From: HGM04593 sp045631905
GTDB lineage: Bacteria; Bacteroidota; Bacteroidia; Bacteroidales; Bacteroidaceae
Reading direction: 5' to 3'
DNA length: 64,000 nucleotides
Assembly: GCA_045631905.1 (NCBI GenBank)
Contig: JAZQVO010000003.1
Location: forward strand, 1 to 64,000
Shown: piece after piece, positions 17,084-26,200 of the stretch
How positions within the stretch are numbered: the stretch's first letter is position 1
Layout: the number at the start of each line of letters is the position of its first letter
The notes under the pieces: model-generated
Database searches by the model: none
What the model was told of the DNA's origin: nothing
The model's input: the letters and a program-made list of their open reading frames with translations, nothing else
Program-made: the position numbers and the translations under genes

Positions 17084-18118
17084 ATGACAATTCAGGTGGA
17101 AATATTGCAGTTCCTGCATTATAACCCTTCATCAAGTAGGGTTGAAATTGCTGCGGCTTTGACAAATGCTCCAAATGAAAGGACATTGAAGCGAATTATA
17201 GCAGAGTGCGTACAAAAAGGCGATATCGTAGTAGAGGGCAAAGGTAAGGCTACACGCTATTCTTTGTCGCCACAGGCACATTTGATGATGCCACTGAACA
17301 TCGACACATATTTTGCAAATGATGTAGATGCTCGCGTGGTACAGCAAACGTTTAATTTTCAGTTGATATGTGAGATATTGCCGAATGTTACTCTATTTAC
17401 AGCAGAGGAAAAAGCAAGGCTTGACGCTGCTCACAAGAACTTTATGGCAAATATGAGTACGTTGTCTGATGTTGAGTATCGCAAGGAGATGGAGCGCTTG
17501 GGGGTAGATTTGTCTTGGAAATCATCGCAGATTGAGGGCAACACATACTCTCTTCTTGAAACAGAACGGTTGCTGAAAGAGAAAGAAACAGCTCAAGGAA
17601 AGACTAAAGAAGAGGCTGTGATGCTATTGAACCATAAAGATGCTTTGGATTTCATCCTTGATTGTCCCGATTATCTTAAAGAAGTGTCTGTAAGAAGGAT
17701 AGAGGATATTCATAGCATCTTGACAAAAGAGTTGGGCGTTGGTAGTGGTCTCCGTAAAAGGCGTGTGGGTATAACAGGTACAAATTATCGTCCTCTTGAC
17801 AATGAATTCCAGATACGTGAAGCGTTGGAGGATACTTGTCGATTAATCAATGCTAAGGAAGATGTTTTTGAGAAGGCTTTGCTTGCATTGGTGCTGTTAT
17901 CGTACATACAACCATTTACCGATGGCAACAAGCGAACAGCAAGAATCAGTAGTAATGCTATTCTTATGGCGTGGGGATATTGCCCTATATCTTTCCGCAC
18001 AGTAGATTCTATTGACTACAAGAAGGCGATGTTGATGTTCTATGAGCAGAACAATATAGCTGCATTCAAGCAAATATTTATTGAACAGTACGAATTTGCA
18101 GTAAAGAATTACTTTTAA
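17084..18118 (+). CDS. Winged-helix Fic family protein with Gln in place of the catalytic His
   Basis: 344 residues from ATG 17084; an in-frame TTG at 17075 is possible but gives no domain. A winged-helix domain is N-terminal (about 1-65, VEIAAALTNAPNERTLKRI). An inhibitory-type motif SSQIEGN follows (Glu151), then a Fic core. The Fic motif is YIQPFTDGNKRTAR at about 274-287, where HPFxDGN[GK]R is canonical: codon 276 is CAA, Gln, not His. Fic enzymes transfer AMP or other groups onto hydroxyls, and the His is the general base, so AMP transfer may be lost or altered. The gene lies between an integrase remnant and tRNA-Leu and probably came in by transfer. Four repeats overlap its promoter. 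Confidence 0.85.
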   Translation: MTIQVEILQFLHYNPSSSRVEIAAALTNAPNERTLKRIIAECVQKGDIVVEGKGKATRYSLSPQAHLMMPLNIDTYFANDVDARVVQQTFNFQLICEILPNVTLFTAEEKARLDAAHKNFMANMSTLSDVEYRKEMERLGVDLSWKSSQIEGNTYSLLETERLLKEKETAQGKTKEEAVMLLNHKDALDFILDCPDYLKEVSVRRIEDIHSILTKELGVGSGLRKRRVGITGTNYRPLDNEFQIREALEDTCRLINAKEDVFEKALLALVLLSYIQPFTDGNKRTARISSNAILMAWGYCPISFRTVDSIDYKKAMLMFYEQNNIAAFKQIFIEQYEFAVKNYF

Positions 18119-18229
18119 TCTTGATTTCTGGTTTACACATTGGTTTACACAAACTGTGTAAAAAGCCTATAAAACCACTAAAAAAACTATGTTTTTCAAC
18201 GTAAACAAATGATATTTGTATAAAAAGAA

Positions 18230-18262
18230 AATCTCTCATAAATCATTGATTTATAAGAGATT
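18230..18262 (-). terminator. Terminator of tRNA-Leu
   Basis: A long AT-rich stem (18230-18245 with 18247-18262, one bulge). On the minus strand it runs into TTTTCTTTTT, eight bases after the tRNA 3' end. Confidence 0.7.
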
Positions 18263-18269
18263 ACTCCAG

Positions 18270-18355
18270 TACTCGAAGCGGGACTTGAACCCGCACGGCG
18301 TTTAAATGCCAAAGGATTTTAAGTCCTTCGTGTCTACCGATTCCACCATTCGAGC
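18270..18355 (-). tRNA. tRNA-Leu (anticodon UAA)
   Basis: An 86-base class II cloverleaf. The acceptor arm GCTCGAA pairs with TTCGAGT (one G-U at the end), discriminator A. The D-loop has GGTGGAATCGGTAGACAC, the anticodon stem is AAGGA/TCCTT with loop CTTAAAA (anticodon TAA), there is a long variable arm and GGTTCAAGTCC in the T arm. The CCA end is not encoded. It reads UUA/UUG codons. Confidence 0.95.
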
Positions 18356-18434
18356 GACCTTGTTTTGTGTGTTCCTTTTTGTAAAGGCTGTGCAAAGATA
18401 ATGGCTTTTGTCTTAAAAACCAAAAAAAAGGCGG

Positions 18435-18962
18435 TTAATTCATGATAATGATGTTTGGACCGTTCTCGGCCACCCTGTAACGCCATAGAGGGCGCGAATT
18501 TCCTTCTATGGGTATCCCCCCGCTGTTGAGGTCGTACTTGCACCCGCACTCGGTGCAGTGAGCGTGCCCCGAGGGTTGCTCCACGGTGAGTTTCCTGTTG
18601 CGTGAGTCGCACTTGGGGCATGCGAGGTCGAAGGCCCATTTATTGCCGTCGAAGGCAGAAGGGGTGCCTATTATGAGCCCTCCAAGGCCGTAGTGAAACG
18701 CTCCGCTCTGTGTTTGCATGGCCGATAGGTTTATTGTCATCTCCTTTTCGGCGCGTCCTTCGTGGTAGCGCACTTTGTAGGCAAGGCCGTTCATGGTGCG
18801 GGTTACCGTTATGTATTGCCCGTAACCTTGTACTATGTTGTGCGGGTAGCTTGTGGCATCGCAGTGAAAGTACACGGGGTAACCCGAGTTGCTCGATACG
18901 TCGTCGCACGAGTTTGTTGTGAGCAGTAGGGCGAGTAGCAGTATGGTTGTTATGTTTTTCAT
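18435..18962 (-). CDS. Lipoprotein with a Rieske-like fold and a zinc-ribbon-type metal site
   Basis: 175 residues from ATG 18962, chosen for the lipobox (LLALLLTTNSC) and the GGAAAAAAG ribosome site. The C-terminal half has CPKC (about residues 118-121) and CTEC (about 139-142) joined by a short loop, then GCKYDLNSGGIPIEGNSRPL, which resembles the C..H loop and the following G-P strand of Rieske proteins. In a true Rieske domain the ligands are CxH and CxxH; here they are four Cys with one nearby His, so zinc or rubredoxin-type iron is more likely. Function unknown. Confidence 0.6.
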   Translation of the reverse strand: MKNITTILLLALLLTTNSCDDVSSNSGYPVYFHCDATSYPHNIVQGYGQYITVTRTMNGLAYKVRYHEGRAEKEMTINLSAMQTQSGAFHYGLGGLIIGTPSAFDGNKWAFDLACPKCDSRNRKLTVEQPSGHAHCTECGCKYDLNSGGIPIEGNSRPLWRYRVAENGPNIIIMN

Positions 18963-18985
18963 CTTTTTTCCATCTCTTTGTGCAA

Positions 18986-19033
18986 AAGAAAAACGCAACC
19001 GCCTTGCTTTTATTATGCAGTGCAGTTGCGTTT
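18986..19033 (-). terminator. Terminator of the pyrE-argH operon
   Basis: Stem AAACGCAAC (18991-18999) with GTTGCGTTT (19025-19033), extended by a GC pair. On the minus strand it is followed by a T-rich run (complement of 18984-18990). It lies 15 bases after the argH stop. Confidence 0.75.
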
Positions 19034-19047
19034 AACTTTTTTTATTC

Positions 19048-20388
19048 TTAACGGCCGAGCAGGGCTTTTTCGGCTTCTGTGGTTTTTGAAAAGTCCATCG
19101 CGCCGTATATGCTATCCATGAGGTTGGCTATCTGTTCGTTGCACAGGTTGCCTATACTGCCTTCGTGGGTGTGCTTGATGTTCTTGTCGGGGGTGAATGT
19201 GCCGGCTTCGATGTCGAGCCCCACCTTCTTGTAGGCATCGCGGAAGGGCATGCCTTCGGCTGCCAGACGGTTCACCTCTTCGACGCTGAACATGGCGTCG
19301 TAACGGCTGTCTTCGAGTATCTTTTCGTTCACCTCGATGCGTTTTATTATGTACGTTGCCATCTTTATGCACTCTTTTAACTCGCCGAAGGCGGGGAGGA
19401 AGAGCTCTTTTATAATTTGCAAGTCGCGGAAGTAACCGCATGGCAGGTTGTTCATAATAAGTATTATGTCGGTGGGGAGTGCTTGCAGACGGTTGCATTT
19501 AGCACGCAGAAGCTCGAACACGTCGGGGTTCTTTTTGTGTGGCATGATGCTTGAACCTGTGGTGCACTCGGCGGGTAGCTTCACAAACCCGAAGTTTTGT
19601 GAGTTGAACATGCAGGCATCGAACGCCATCTTGGCGAGTGTGCCGGCTACGCTTGCAAGGGCGTATGCTACGTTTCTCTCGCACTTGCCTCGCCCCATTT
19701 GTGCATATACCACGTTGTAGTTCATTGAATCGAAGCCCAGTAACTCGGTGGTCATGGTGCGGTTAAGGGGGAACGAGGATCCGTATCCTGCCGCCGAGCC
19801 GAGAGGGTTGCGGTTGCACATCTTGTAGGCGGCTTGCAGGTAGAGCATGTCGTCGGCAAGGCTCTCGGCGTATGCTCCAAACCATAGACCGAACGATGAG
19901 GGCATTGCTACTTGAAGGTGGGTGTAGCCGGGCATGAGCACCTCTTTGTGGTTGTTGCTCTGCTCCAAGAGTGCGTCGAAAAGTTCTTTGACGCACTCGC
20001 ACACCTCTTGTAACTCTTTGCGTGTGAATAGCTTCAGGTCGAGTAGCACTTGGTCGTTGCGCGAACGCCCGCTGTGTATCTTCTTGCCTGTGTCGCCGAG
20101 CTTGCGCGTGAGCATAAGCTCCACCTGTGAGTGCACATCTTCAACCCCGTCTTCTATTGTGAATTCTCCGGCCTCTACTGTGGCATATATGTTACGCAAC
20201 TCTGTGTGCAGGCTCTCCTTCTCTTCGGCGGTGAGCATGCCTATTGTTTGCAACATTGCGCTGTGGGCAAGAGAACCCAGCACGTCGTATCGTGCAAGGA
20301 AGAGGTCGAGCTCGCGGTCTTTTCCCACGGTGAAACGCTCTATCTCGGGGTTTACATCTATGTTTTTCTCCCAAAGTTTTTTTGCCAT
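19048..20388 (-). CDS. argH: Argininosuccinate lyase
   Basis: 446 residues, slightly shorter than the usual 460. It splits argininosuccinate into arginine and fumarate, the last step of arginine synthesis, in the cytoplasm. The fumarase/aspartase signature GSSIMPHKKNPD is at about residues 278-289 and holds the catalytic flexible Ser loop; HSGRSRNDQV near 105 is the substrate-binding segment and TPxHxQ is seen as PGYTHLQVA. Third gene of a tight group with pyrE and the SRPBCC gene, starting four bases after the latter. No ArgR-like box was seen. Confidence 0.96.
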   Translation of the reverse strand: MAKKLWEKNIDVNPEIERFTVGKDRELDLFLARYDVLGSLAHSAMLQTIGMLTAEEKESLHTELRNIYATVEAGEFTIEDGVEDVHSQVELMLTRKLGDTGKKIHSGRSRNDQVLLDLKLFTRKELQEVCECVKELFDALLEQSNNHKEVLMPGYTHLQVAMPSSFGLWFGAYAESLADDMLYLQAAYKMCNRNPLGSAAGYGSSFPLNRTMTTELLGFDSMNYNVVYAQMGRGKCERNVAYALASVAGTLAKMAFDACMFNSQNFGFVKLPAECTTGSSIMPHKKNPDVFELLRAKCNRLQALPTDIILIMNNLPCGYFRDLQIIKELFLPAFGELKECIKMATYIIKRIEVNEKILEDSRYDAMFSVEEVNRLAAEGMPFRDAYKKVGLDIEAGTFTPDKNIKHTHEGSIGNLCNEQIANLMDSIYGAMDFSKTTEAEKALLGR

Positions 20389-20392
20389 GGTA

Positions 20393-20803
20393 TCAGTATG
20401 CTATGAGTGACAACGCTTCGGCTATCTTTTCGAGTCCCTCTTTCAAGGGCTTTTCAATCATGGCGCGTAGCATGAAGTTTATCTCGGCTTTTGCCACTAC
20501 TCGCATCTTTGATGCCTCGGGGCCGTCGGGTATAATCTGCACCCAAAAATTTGCAGGGACAGGCGAACCGACTGTCTCGAATTTTATACATTTGGGCTCT
20601 TCGCGCTCAATAACCTTTAAGGTAATTTTGCCTACGGGGGGAACATCGACGGTCACTTGGTCGCGGTCATAGGTGAACTCCTTTATTTTGTCTTGTGGTA
20701 TGCGGTCTTTTACGCTTTCAAGGTTGTTGAGGTCCTCCAATTTGCTGTATACCCTCTCTTGTGAGAAGGGGATATTTTTTACACTGCTTTCGTATTGGCT
20801 CAT
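20393..20803 (-). CDS. SRPBCC (START-like) family protein
   Basis: 136 residues, no signal peptide. The helix-grip outline is visible: an N-terminal strand (YESSVKNIPFSQERVYSKLEDLNNL), the beta sheet (ITLKVIEREEPKCIKFETV) and a long C-terminal helix (MIEKPLKEGLEKIAEAL). Members bind hydrophobic ligands or act as cyclases; no catalytic residue can be named. Four bases separate it from pyrE and four from argH, so the three are co-transcribed. No functional link to nucleotide or arginine synthesis is evident. Confidence 0.75.
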   Translation of the reverse strand: MSQYESSVKNIPFSQERVYSKLEDLNNLESVKDRIPQDKIKEFTYDRDQVTVDVPPVGKITLKVIEREEPKCIKFETVGSPVPANFWVQIIPDGPEASKMRVVAKAEINFMLRAMIEKPLKEGLEKIAEALSLIAY

Positions 20804-20807
20804 GGTA

Positions 20808-21452
20808 TTATTTTAAGTCGTTTCTCCACTCCGAAGGGTTGGCGCGCCACTCTCTTAGTGTGGGCATAACCTCCTCGGTGATATATCCTGTCTCTTTTGC
20901 CGCTTCGAGCACTGCCTCGTAGTTGGTGAGGGTGATGAGCTTGACACCTGCCTTGGCAAACGCCTCCTCGGCTACACCAAAACCGTAGGTGAACGATGCG
21001 ACCATGCCCACAACCTCTACGCCTGCCGCGCGGAGAGCATCTACCGCTTTAAGACTGCTGAGGCCTGTCGATACAAGGTCTTCAATTACAACCACCTTTG
21101 CGCCGGGTTGTATGTCACCCTCTATCTGGTTGCCAAGACCGTGGTCCTTGGCTTTGGGGCGTACATAAACAAAGGGTTTTGCCAACTCCTCGGCAACGAG
21201 TGCACCTTGTGCTATGGCACCTGTGGCAACGCCGGCAACGGTGTCGGCCTCGGGGAACTCTTCGAGAATGAGGTTGGCGAGACCAAGTTTAACGCGGGTG
21301 CGCAACTCGGGGAACGACAAGGTTTTGCGGTTGTCGCAGTAGAAGGGCGACTTCCAGCCCGATGCCCATGTGAAAGGCTCTTCGGGTTGTAATTTTACGG
21401 CTTTGATTTTTAGCAGCTCGGCTGCAAGGATAAGTTCTGATTTTGTTGCCAT
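20808..21452 (-). CDS. pyrE: Orotate phosphoribosyltransferase
   Basis: 214 residues, normal length. It joins orotate to PRPP to give OMP in pyrimidine synthesis. The PRPP motif is VVVIEDLVSTGLSSLKAV (about 120-137), and the catalytic loop Lys lies in VYVRPKAKDHGLGNQIEG. The substrate-binding FTWASGWKSPFYCDNR is near the N-terminus. First gene of the pyrE-SRPBCC-argH group, with a -7 box about 40 bases upstream. Confidence 0.96.
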   Translation of the reverse strand: MATKSELILAAELLKIKAVKLQPEEPFTWASGWKSPFYCDNRKTLSFPELRTRVKLGLANLILEEFPEADTVAGVATGAIAQGALVAEELAKPFVYVRPKAKDHGLGNQIEGDIQPGAKVVVIEDLVSTGLSSLKAVDALRAAGVEVVGMVASFTYGFGVAEEAFAKAGVKLITLTNYEAVLEAAKETGYITEEVMPTLREWRANPSEWRNDLK

Positions 21453-21489
21453 AATTTATAATATTTAAAGTTTTGTTGTCAATATGTGG

Positions 21490-21497
21490 CGAAGATA
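21490..21497 (-). promoter_or_regulatory. Candidate -7 box of the pyrE operon
   Basis: The minus strand reads TATCTTCG (complement of 21490-21497), the form of -7 box repeated before many genes of this window. No good -33 element is seen at the right distance. Confidence 0.45.
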
Positions 21498-21527
21498 ACA
21501 AAAATCTGTATTAAAACTCCGCTTTTT

Positions 21528-21866
21528 CTATTTTGTTTGCGTGTAACCCTCTTTTTTGAGCAAGTCTATGACCTTTTCTTTGAAATCTCCCTGAATGAGA
21601 ATCTCGCCATCTTTGACGCTGCCACCCACACCGCATTTTGTTTTCAACAGCTTGCCAAGCTCTTTCATGTCGTTTTCGCTACCGGTGAAGTTTTTTACGA
21701 TGGTTACGGTTTTTCCCCCGCGGTGGTTCTTTTCTATGCTCACTCTCAGCTTCTGCTGTTGCTTGGGGAGTGTCTCAATTTCCTCCTTTTCATCGGTGAA
21801 ATATTGAAAGTCGGGGTTGGTGGAGTAGACAATATTCAGTCTCTCTTTCCAGTCGTTGTTTTTCAT
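21528..21866 (-). CDS. yciH: SUI1/YciH family translation factor
   Basis: 112 residues. The C-terminal two-thirds is a SUI1/eIF1-like domain (KLRVSIEKNHRGGKTVTIVKNF, then a GVGGSVKDGEILIQGD strand near residues 75-95). Bacterial YciH proteins bind the small ribosomal subunit and affect start-site choice. It is divergent from rex and separated from pyrE by the pyrE promoter, so it is probably a single-gene unit. Confidence 0.9.
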   Translation of the reverse strand: MKNNDWKERLNIVYSTNPDFQYFTDEKEEIETLPKQQQKLRVSIEKNHRGGKTVTIVKNFTGSENDMKELGKLLKTKCGVGGSVKDGEILIQGDFKEKVIDLLKKEGYTQTK

Positions 21867-21909
21867 GGTTTACAAGGTTGTTTTTGTTTCTGTTGTCTGC
21901 TTTTCGGTG

Positions 21910-21917
21910 CGAAGATA
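21910..21917 (-). promoter_or_regulatory. Candidate -7 box of yciH
   Basis: The minus strand reads TATCTTCG about 45 bases before the yciH start codon. No convincing -33 element was found. Confidence 0.4.
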
Positions 21918-21936
21918 CAATATTTTTGACAACAAA

Positions 21937-21968
21937 TTTCACAACCTCGCAAAATAACATTACATTTG
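21937..21968 (+). promoter_or_regulatory. Candidate promoter of the rex operon
   Basis: TACATTTG at 21961-21968 is a perfect TAnnTTTG box. TTTC at 21937-21940 sits 20 bases upstream as a weak -33 element. The rex start codon follows 43 bases later. Confidence 0.45.
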
Positions 21969-22011
21969 TTACGTTATAAATATTGCGCGTGAGAACACAC
22001 TGCCGAATAAT

Positions 22012-22674
22012 ATGTCTGCTGAAAATAACATAGAAAAAGTTCCCGAACCCACGTTGCGCCGTTTGCCGTGGTATCTTTCGGTGTGTCGCCTTTTGAGGTC
22101 GAAGGGCGAGCAGTATGTCTCGTCTACCCGTCTGTCGAAGGAGACAAATATTGTGGCCTCCCAAATAGCAAAGGACCTTTCTTGCGTGAATATTGTGGGG
22201 CGCACCCGTGTTGGTTACGAGATAGAAACCCTGATGCACGAGCTCGAGAATTTCTTGGGCTTTACACGCATGCACAAGGCTTTTCTCTTTGGTGTCGGTC
22301 GTTTGGGCACTGCGCTTCTCAACGATTCGGGTCTGAAACAGTTTGGTCTGGAGGTGGTTGCCGCCTTCGATGTAAACCCCAAAGTGGTGGGGCACAACGT
22401 GTCGGGTATACCGGTGTATCACATCAGCGAGCTCGAAAAGCAGATGCGTCGCCACAACGCCAAGATAGGTGTGCTCACCGTGCCCATCGACAGCGCGCAG
22501 GAGGTAGCCGATAAAATGGTGGTGTGGGGTGTTAAGGCTATTTGGAATTTCACCCCTTTGCGCATAAGGGTGCCCGACAACATCGTGGTGCAGAACACCT
22601 CGCTGTATGCGCACCTTTCGCTTATGTTTAACCGTCTCGAAGGGCTTGACAACCCGTGTGAGGCAAAAAGATAG
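22012..22674 (+). CDS. rex: Redox-sensing transcriptional repressor Rex
   Basis: 220 residues. The N-terminal winged helix (about 10-85) contains RLPWYLSVCRLLRSKGEQYVSST and the recognition region QIAKDLSCV. A Rossmann domain follows with the dinucleotide-binding LFGVGRLGTALL (about 90-101) and the family segment AAFDVNPKVVG. Rex senses the NADH/NAD+ ratio and represses fermentative and respiratory genes. First gene of a run that continues into an FAH-family gene six bases later and into porU. No clear Rex palindrome was seen upstream. Confidence 0.93.
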   Translation: MSAENNIEKVPEPTLRRLPWYLSVCRLLRSKGEQYVSSTRLSKETNIVASQIAKDLSCVNIVGRTRVGYEIETLMHELENFLGFTRMHKAFLFGVGRLGTALLNDSGLKQFGLEVVAAFDVNPKVVGHNVSGIPVYHISELEKQMRRHNAKIGVLTVPIDSAQEVADKMVVWGVKAIWNFTPLRIRVPDNIVVQNTSLYAHLSLMFNRLEGLDNPCEAKR

Positions 22675-22680
22675 ATTATT

Positions 22681-23295
22681 GTGAAGATTATTGCTGTTGG
22701 AAAAAATTACGCTTGCCACGCTTTTGAGTTCGACGGAACAACCGAAAAGCCCGAGTTTCCCATGATTTTCATGAAGCCCGACTCGGCTATTCTGAAAAAC
22801 GGCAAGCATTTTTATAAACCCGACTTTTTGGGGCGCATCGACTACGAAGCCGAGGTGGTGGTGCGTATAAATCAACTTGGTAAGAGTATACCGGCGCGTT
22901 TTGCACACCGTTATTACGATGCAATTACCGTGGGCATCGACTTTACCGCTCGCGATATGCAACGTGGTTTCATAGAGAACGGTGCGCCATGGGACCTCTC
23001 CAAGGGGTTCGACGGTGCGGCTGTGCTTGGTGAGTTTCGTCCGGTGGAGCTGTTCGATTTGAAAAACACCACCTTCTCGCTTACAATAAACGACGAGGTT
23101 GTGCAGAGTGCCAGCACCTCGCAGATGCTCTTCCCGGTCGACGAGATTGTTGCATATGTGAGCCGTTTTTGCACGTTGAAAACAGGAGATTTGATATTTA
23201 CGGGAACCCCTGCCGGCGCGGGAGAGGCGCGTATAGGCACTCACCTGAAAGGCTTCTTGGGCGACGATAAGGTTCTCGATTTTCACATACGATAA
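22681..23295 (+). CDS. Fumarylacetoacetate hydrolase family protein
   Basis: 204 residues with a GTG start at 22681, six bases after the rex stop; no ATG lies in frame earlier. The FAH core is present: the metal ligands in IDYEAEVVV (E-x-E type), the GIDFTARDMQ segment and the GDLIFTGTPAGAG loop near the C-terminus. Small members of this family act as oxaloacetate decarboxylases, acylpyruvate hydrolases or isomerases. The exact substrate cannot be read from sequence. Cytoplasmic. porU starts three bases after its stop. Confidence 0.88.
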   Translation: MKIIAVGKNYACHAFEFDGTTEKPEFPMIFMKPDSAILKNGKHFYKPDFLGRIDYEAEVVVRINQLGKSIPARFAHRYYDAITVGIDFTARDMQRGFIENGAPWDLSKGFDGAAVLGEFRPVELFDLKNTTFSLTINDEVVQSASTSQMLFPVDEIVAYVSRFCTLKTGDLIFTGTPAGAGEARIGTHLKGFLGDDKVLDFHIR

Positions 23296-23298
23296 ACT

Positions 23299-26200
23299 AT
23301 GAAAATCTTCAAATTTATATTACCTGTAATGCTGCTCCTCTCGTCGGTTGTGCGTGCACAATTTGTCGATGTAGAGTGGGGAACAGCCAAAGGAGATACC
23401 CTGTTGCCTGTCTGTACGGCGGTGGTGCCTCTCCCGGCCGACTATGCCGGTTACGAATATTCGGCAACGGTAGAGTATCCCGAATTTACCCCCATGAGCG
23501 CAGAGGAGGTTGCCCGTTATCGTTTGCTCAATCGTAAGGGGGAACTTGGCGAGTATCCCAGGGTGGAGACCTACGTGTCGGTAGCCGCAAAAGAGCCTAT
23601 GCTCGATGTGTCGTTCCTCCCCGTGGTGTTTGTCGATGGCAAATTCATGCGCATCGATTCATATAAACTTGCCGTGAACCGCAAAGCGGTGCCGAGCCGT
23701 CGTGCAAGAGCCACGGAACAGCCTGCTACCCGTTATGCCGAAAATTCACAGCTCGCCTCGGGGCGTTGGGTAAAGATAAGGGTGTCGGCCAGCGGGGTAC
23801 ACCAGATAACCCGGGCACAGCTCTCGAAGATGGGTTTTAAAAACCCCGACAAGGTGCGCCTGTATGGTTACGGGGGTAACGTACTCCCCGAAACAGACCT
23901 GCAAAATATAGTAGATGATTTGTGCGAGGTACCACTATGGCGCGAGGCCGACAAGCTATTATTCTATGCTCGTGGCCCTGTTGCTTGGAGCTACTCGGCC
24001 GGCCGTTATGTGCACAAGAATAACCCTTACTCGTTGTATGGATATTATTTTCTCACCGAAGGTGAGCAGGAACCTATCCCCTTCCCTGTAAAGCAGAGAG
24101 AGGAAAATTTTGCGGTAACCTACCACCGCTTCCCCGACTATGTGCTTTACGAGAAAGATGAGGCTTCGCTCTTTCACTATGGCACCACGCTCCTCGAAAA
24201 CTATAATTTCGCGCAAGGGCGCACAAGAAGTTTCTCGTTCGACCTGCCCGGGCTCGAGGGGTCGGACCTTATAGTAGACGTGTCGTTTGGTAGCAGTGCC
24301 GAAGAGAGTAGCAAGCTGGCAATAGATGTAAACGGTACGGTAGTTGGTAATTTGAGTATCCCCAAACGCTCCTCAACCGATGTGGGCAAAATAGCAAGCG
24401 GACGATACAACTCAAAGTCGGCAAGTACAAAGAGTGTGGTAAAGCTCACTCACGGGGTGTCGAACGCCAACCAGTCGGGGCATCTCGACTATATAAGGCT
24501 TAATTTCAGCCGTTCACTTGCCATGGCAGGAGCCTCGCAGATGGCCTTCCGCGGTAACAGCACCTCTTCGGCAAATGCAAATTTTGAGATAAGCGGTGCA
24601 ACTGCCGACACGCGCGTGTGGTGTGTGACCTCGCCCACCCAAATTTACCAAATAGAGGGTGATTTTTCGGGCGGAATTTATTCGGTGGTGGCTCCCGGGT
24701 TGTTCAGCGAGGAGTTTGTGGCATTAAACATAAACGGGAACTTCCCGCAGGTAGAGGTTGTGGGCGTGGTGCCTAACCAAAATCTTCACTCGATGGGGCA
24801 CACCGACATGGTGATAATTGTTCCTTCGAGCGGTAAGCTTGCACAGGCCGCGGATCGTCTGGCCGAAGCACATCGCACTCACGACGGCTTGACGGTGGCT
24901 GTTGTAACAGCCGAGCAGGTGTATAATGAATTTTCGTCGGGTACTCCCGATGCTACGGCCTATCGACGTCTCATAAAGATGCTTTACGACCGTGCCGAAA
25001 CCCAGGCCGATGCCCCCAAATATCTTCTGCTTTTTGGCGACGGCTTCGTAGATAATCGTATGCTCTCCTACAAAGGTCGTAACCCCGATGATTACCTTTT
25101 GTGCTACGAGTCGGAAAACTCGGTGAGTGCGGTATACTCCTATGTTCTTGAAGATTATTACGGTTTCCTCGACGATACAGAGGGGGCTAACCACGTTCGC
25201 GACAAGGTGGATATAGGCGTGGGGCGTATACCTGCTGTAAGTGCCAACGAGGCACATGCTGTTGTGAATAAGCTGGTTGCCTACATGGAGAATAAGGAGG
25301 CCGGTGCATGGCAAAATGTGATAGCTCTGCTTGCCGACGACGGCGACAAGGATATACCCAACCAACATATGAAAGATGCCGAGAGCGTGGCATCGGTGCT
25401 TGGCGATAACTATCCTGCATATATAATAGACCGTATATATTGGGATAATTTCGAGCCTGTGGCAAACTCCACGGGAAACAGCTATCCGCTTGTGACATCG
25501 GCGATATATGACCGCCTCGACGAAGGTGCCCTTGTGGTAAACTATTCGGGGCATGGTAGCGCAACAACTATGTCGCACGAACTTGTTTGGCTTGTGTCGG
25601 ACATGCAGGCACTCACATCTCCGCGTCTTCCCTTCTGGGTGACAGCCTCGTGCGACATCGGCCCGTTTGATATGGGCGATAACTCAATAGCCGAAACAGC
25701 CCTTCTCAACCCCTCGGGCGGTGCTGTGGGCCTTCTCACCACCACACGCACCGTGTTGCAGGTCTATAACGCGGTTATTAACAGGGAATTTATGAAGGTG
25801 CTGCTTGCCCCTGAACATGGTGGTCGCAGGCAGTCGGTGGGCGATGCGTTGCGTCGTGCAAAAAACAGCGTGATAACCCTCGGTAGCGATTTGAGCGAGA
25901 ATAAATTGCAGTTTGTGCTTATAGGCGACCCTGCGTTGAGGCTTAAACTTCCCGAGTATCGTTTGGTTGTGGAGAGGTTTAATAACGCTTCGGCAACCGA
26001 AGTTACCGAAATTTCGGCCGGCGGAACGGTTGAGGTTGAGGGTTATGTTGCCGACGCTTCCGGTGCGTTTGTTCCCGGTTATGCAGGTGTGCTGACATCA
26101 AATCTTTACGATAGCACCGAGGAGGTTCAGTGCAGGGATAATCTTGGGCTGGGAACCTTTAACTACACGGCACATAATAAGAAACTCTTCACAGGTAGCG

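Noticed and set aside
16878..17186. Minus-strand ORF of 102 codons over the fic promoter
   Set aside because: It runs through the operator repeats and the start of fic and shows no known motif; only the shorter neighbouring frame has integrase similarity.
21925..22000. Possible Rex operator upstream of rex
   Set aside because: TTGACA and TTCACAA half-site-like strings are present, but they do not form the TTGTGAA-n-TTCACAA palindrome with fair spacing.
21790..23286. Long minus-strand ORF of 498 codons opposite rex and the FAH gene
   Set aside because: The plus strand codes Rex and an FAH-family protein with clear motifs, and the ORF also crosses the rex promoter. Its His/Arg/Cys-rich composition is that of an antisense shadow.
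24724..25578. Minus-strand ORF of 284 codons inside porU
   Set aside because: The porU frame with its catalytic His and Cys runs through the region; the antisense frame has no recognisable domain.
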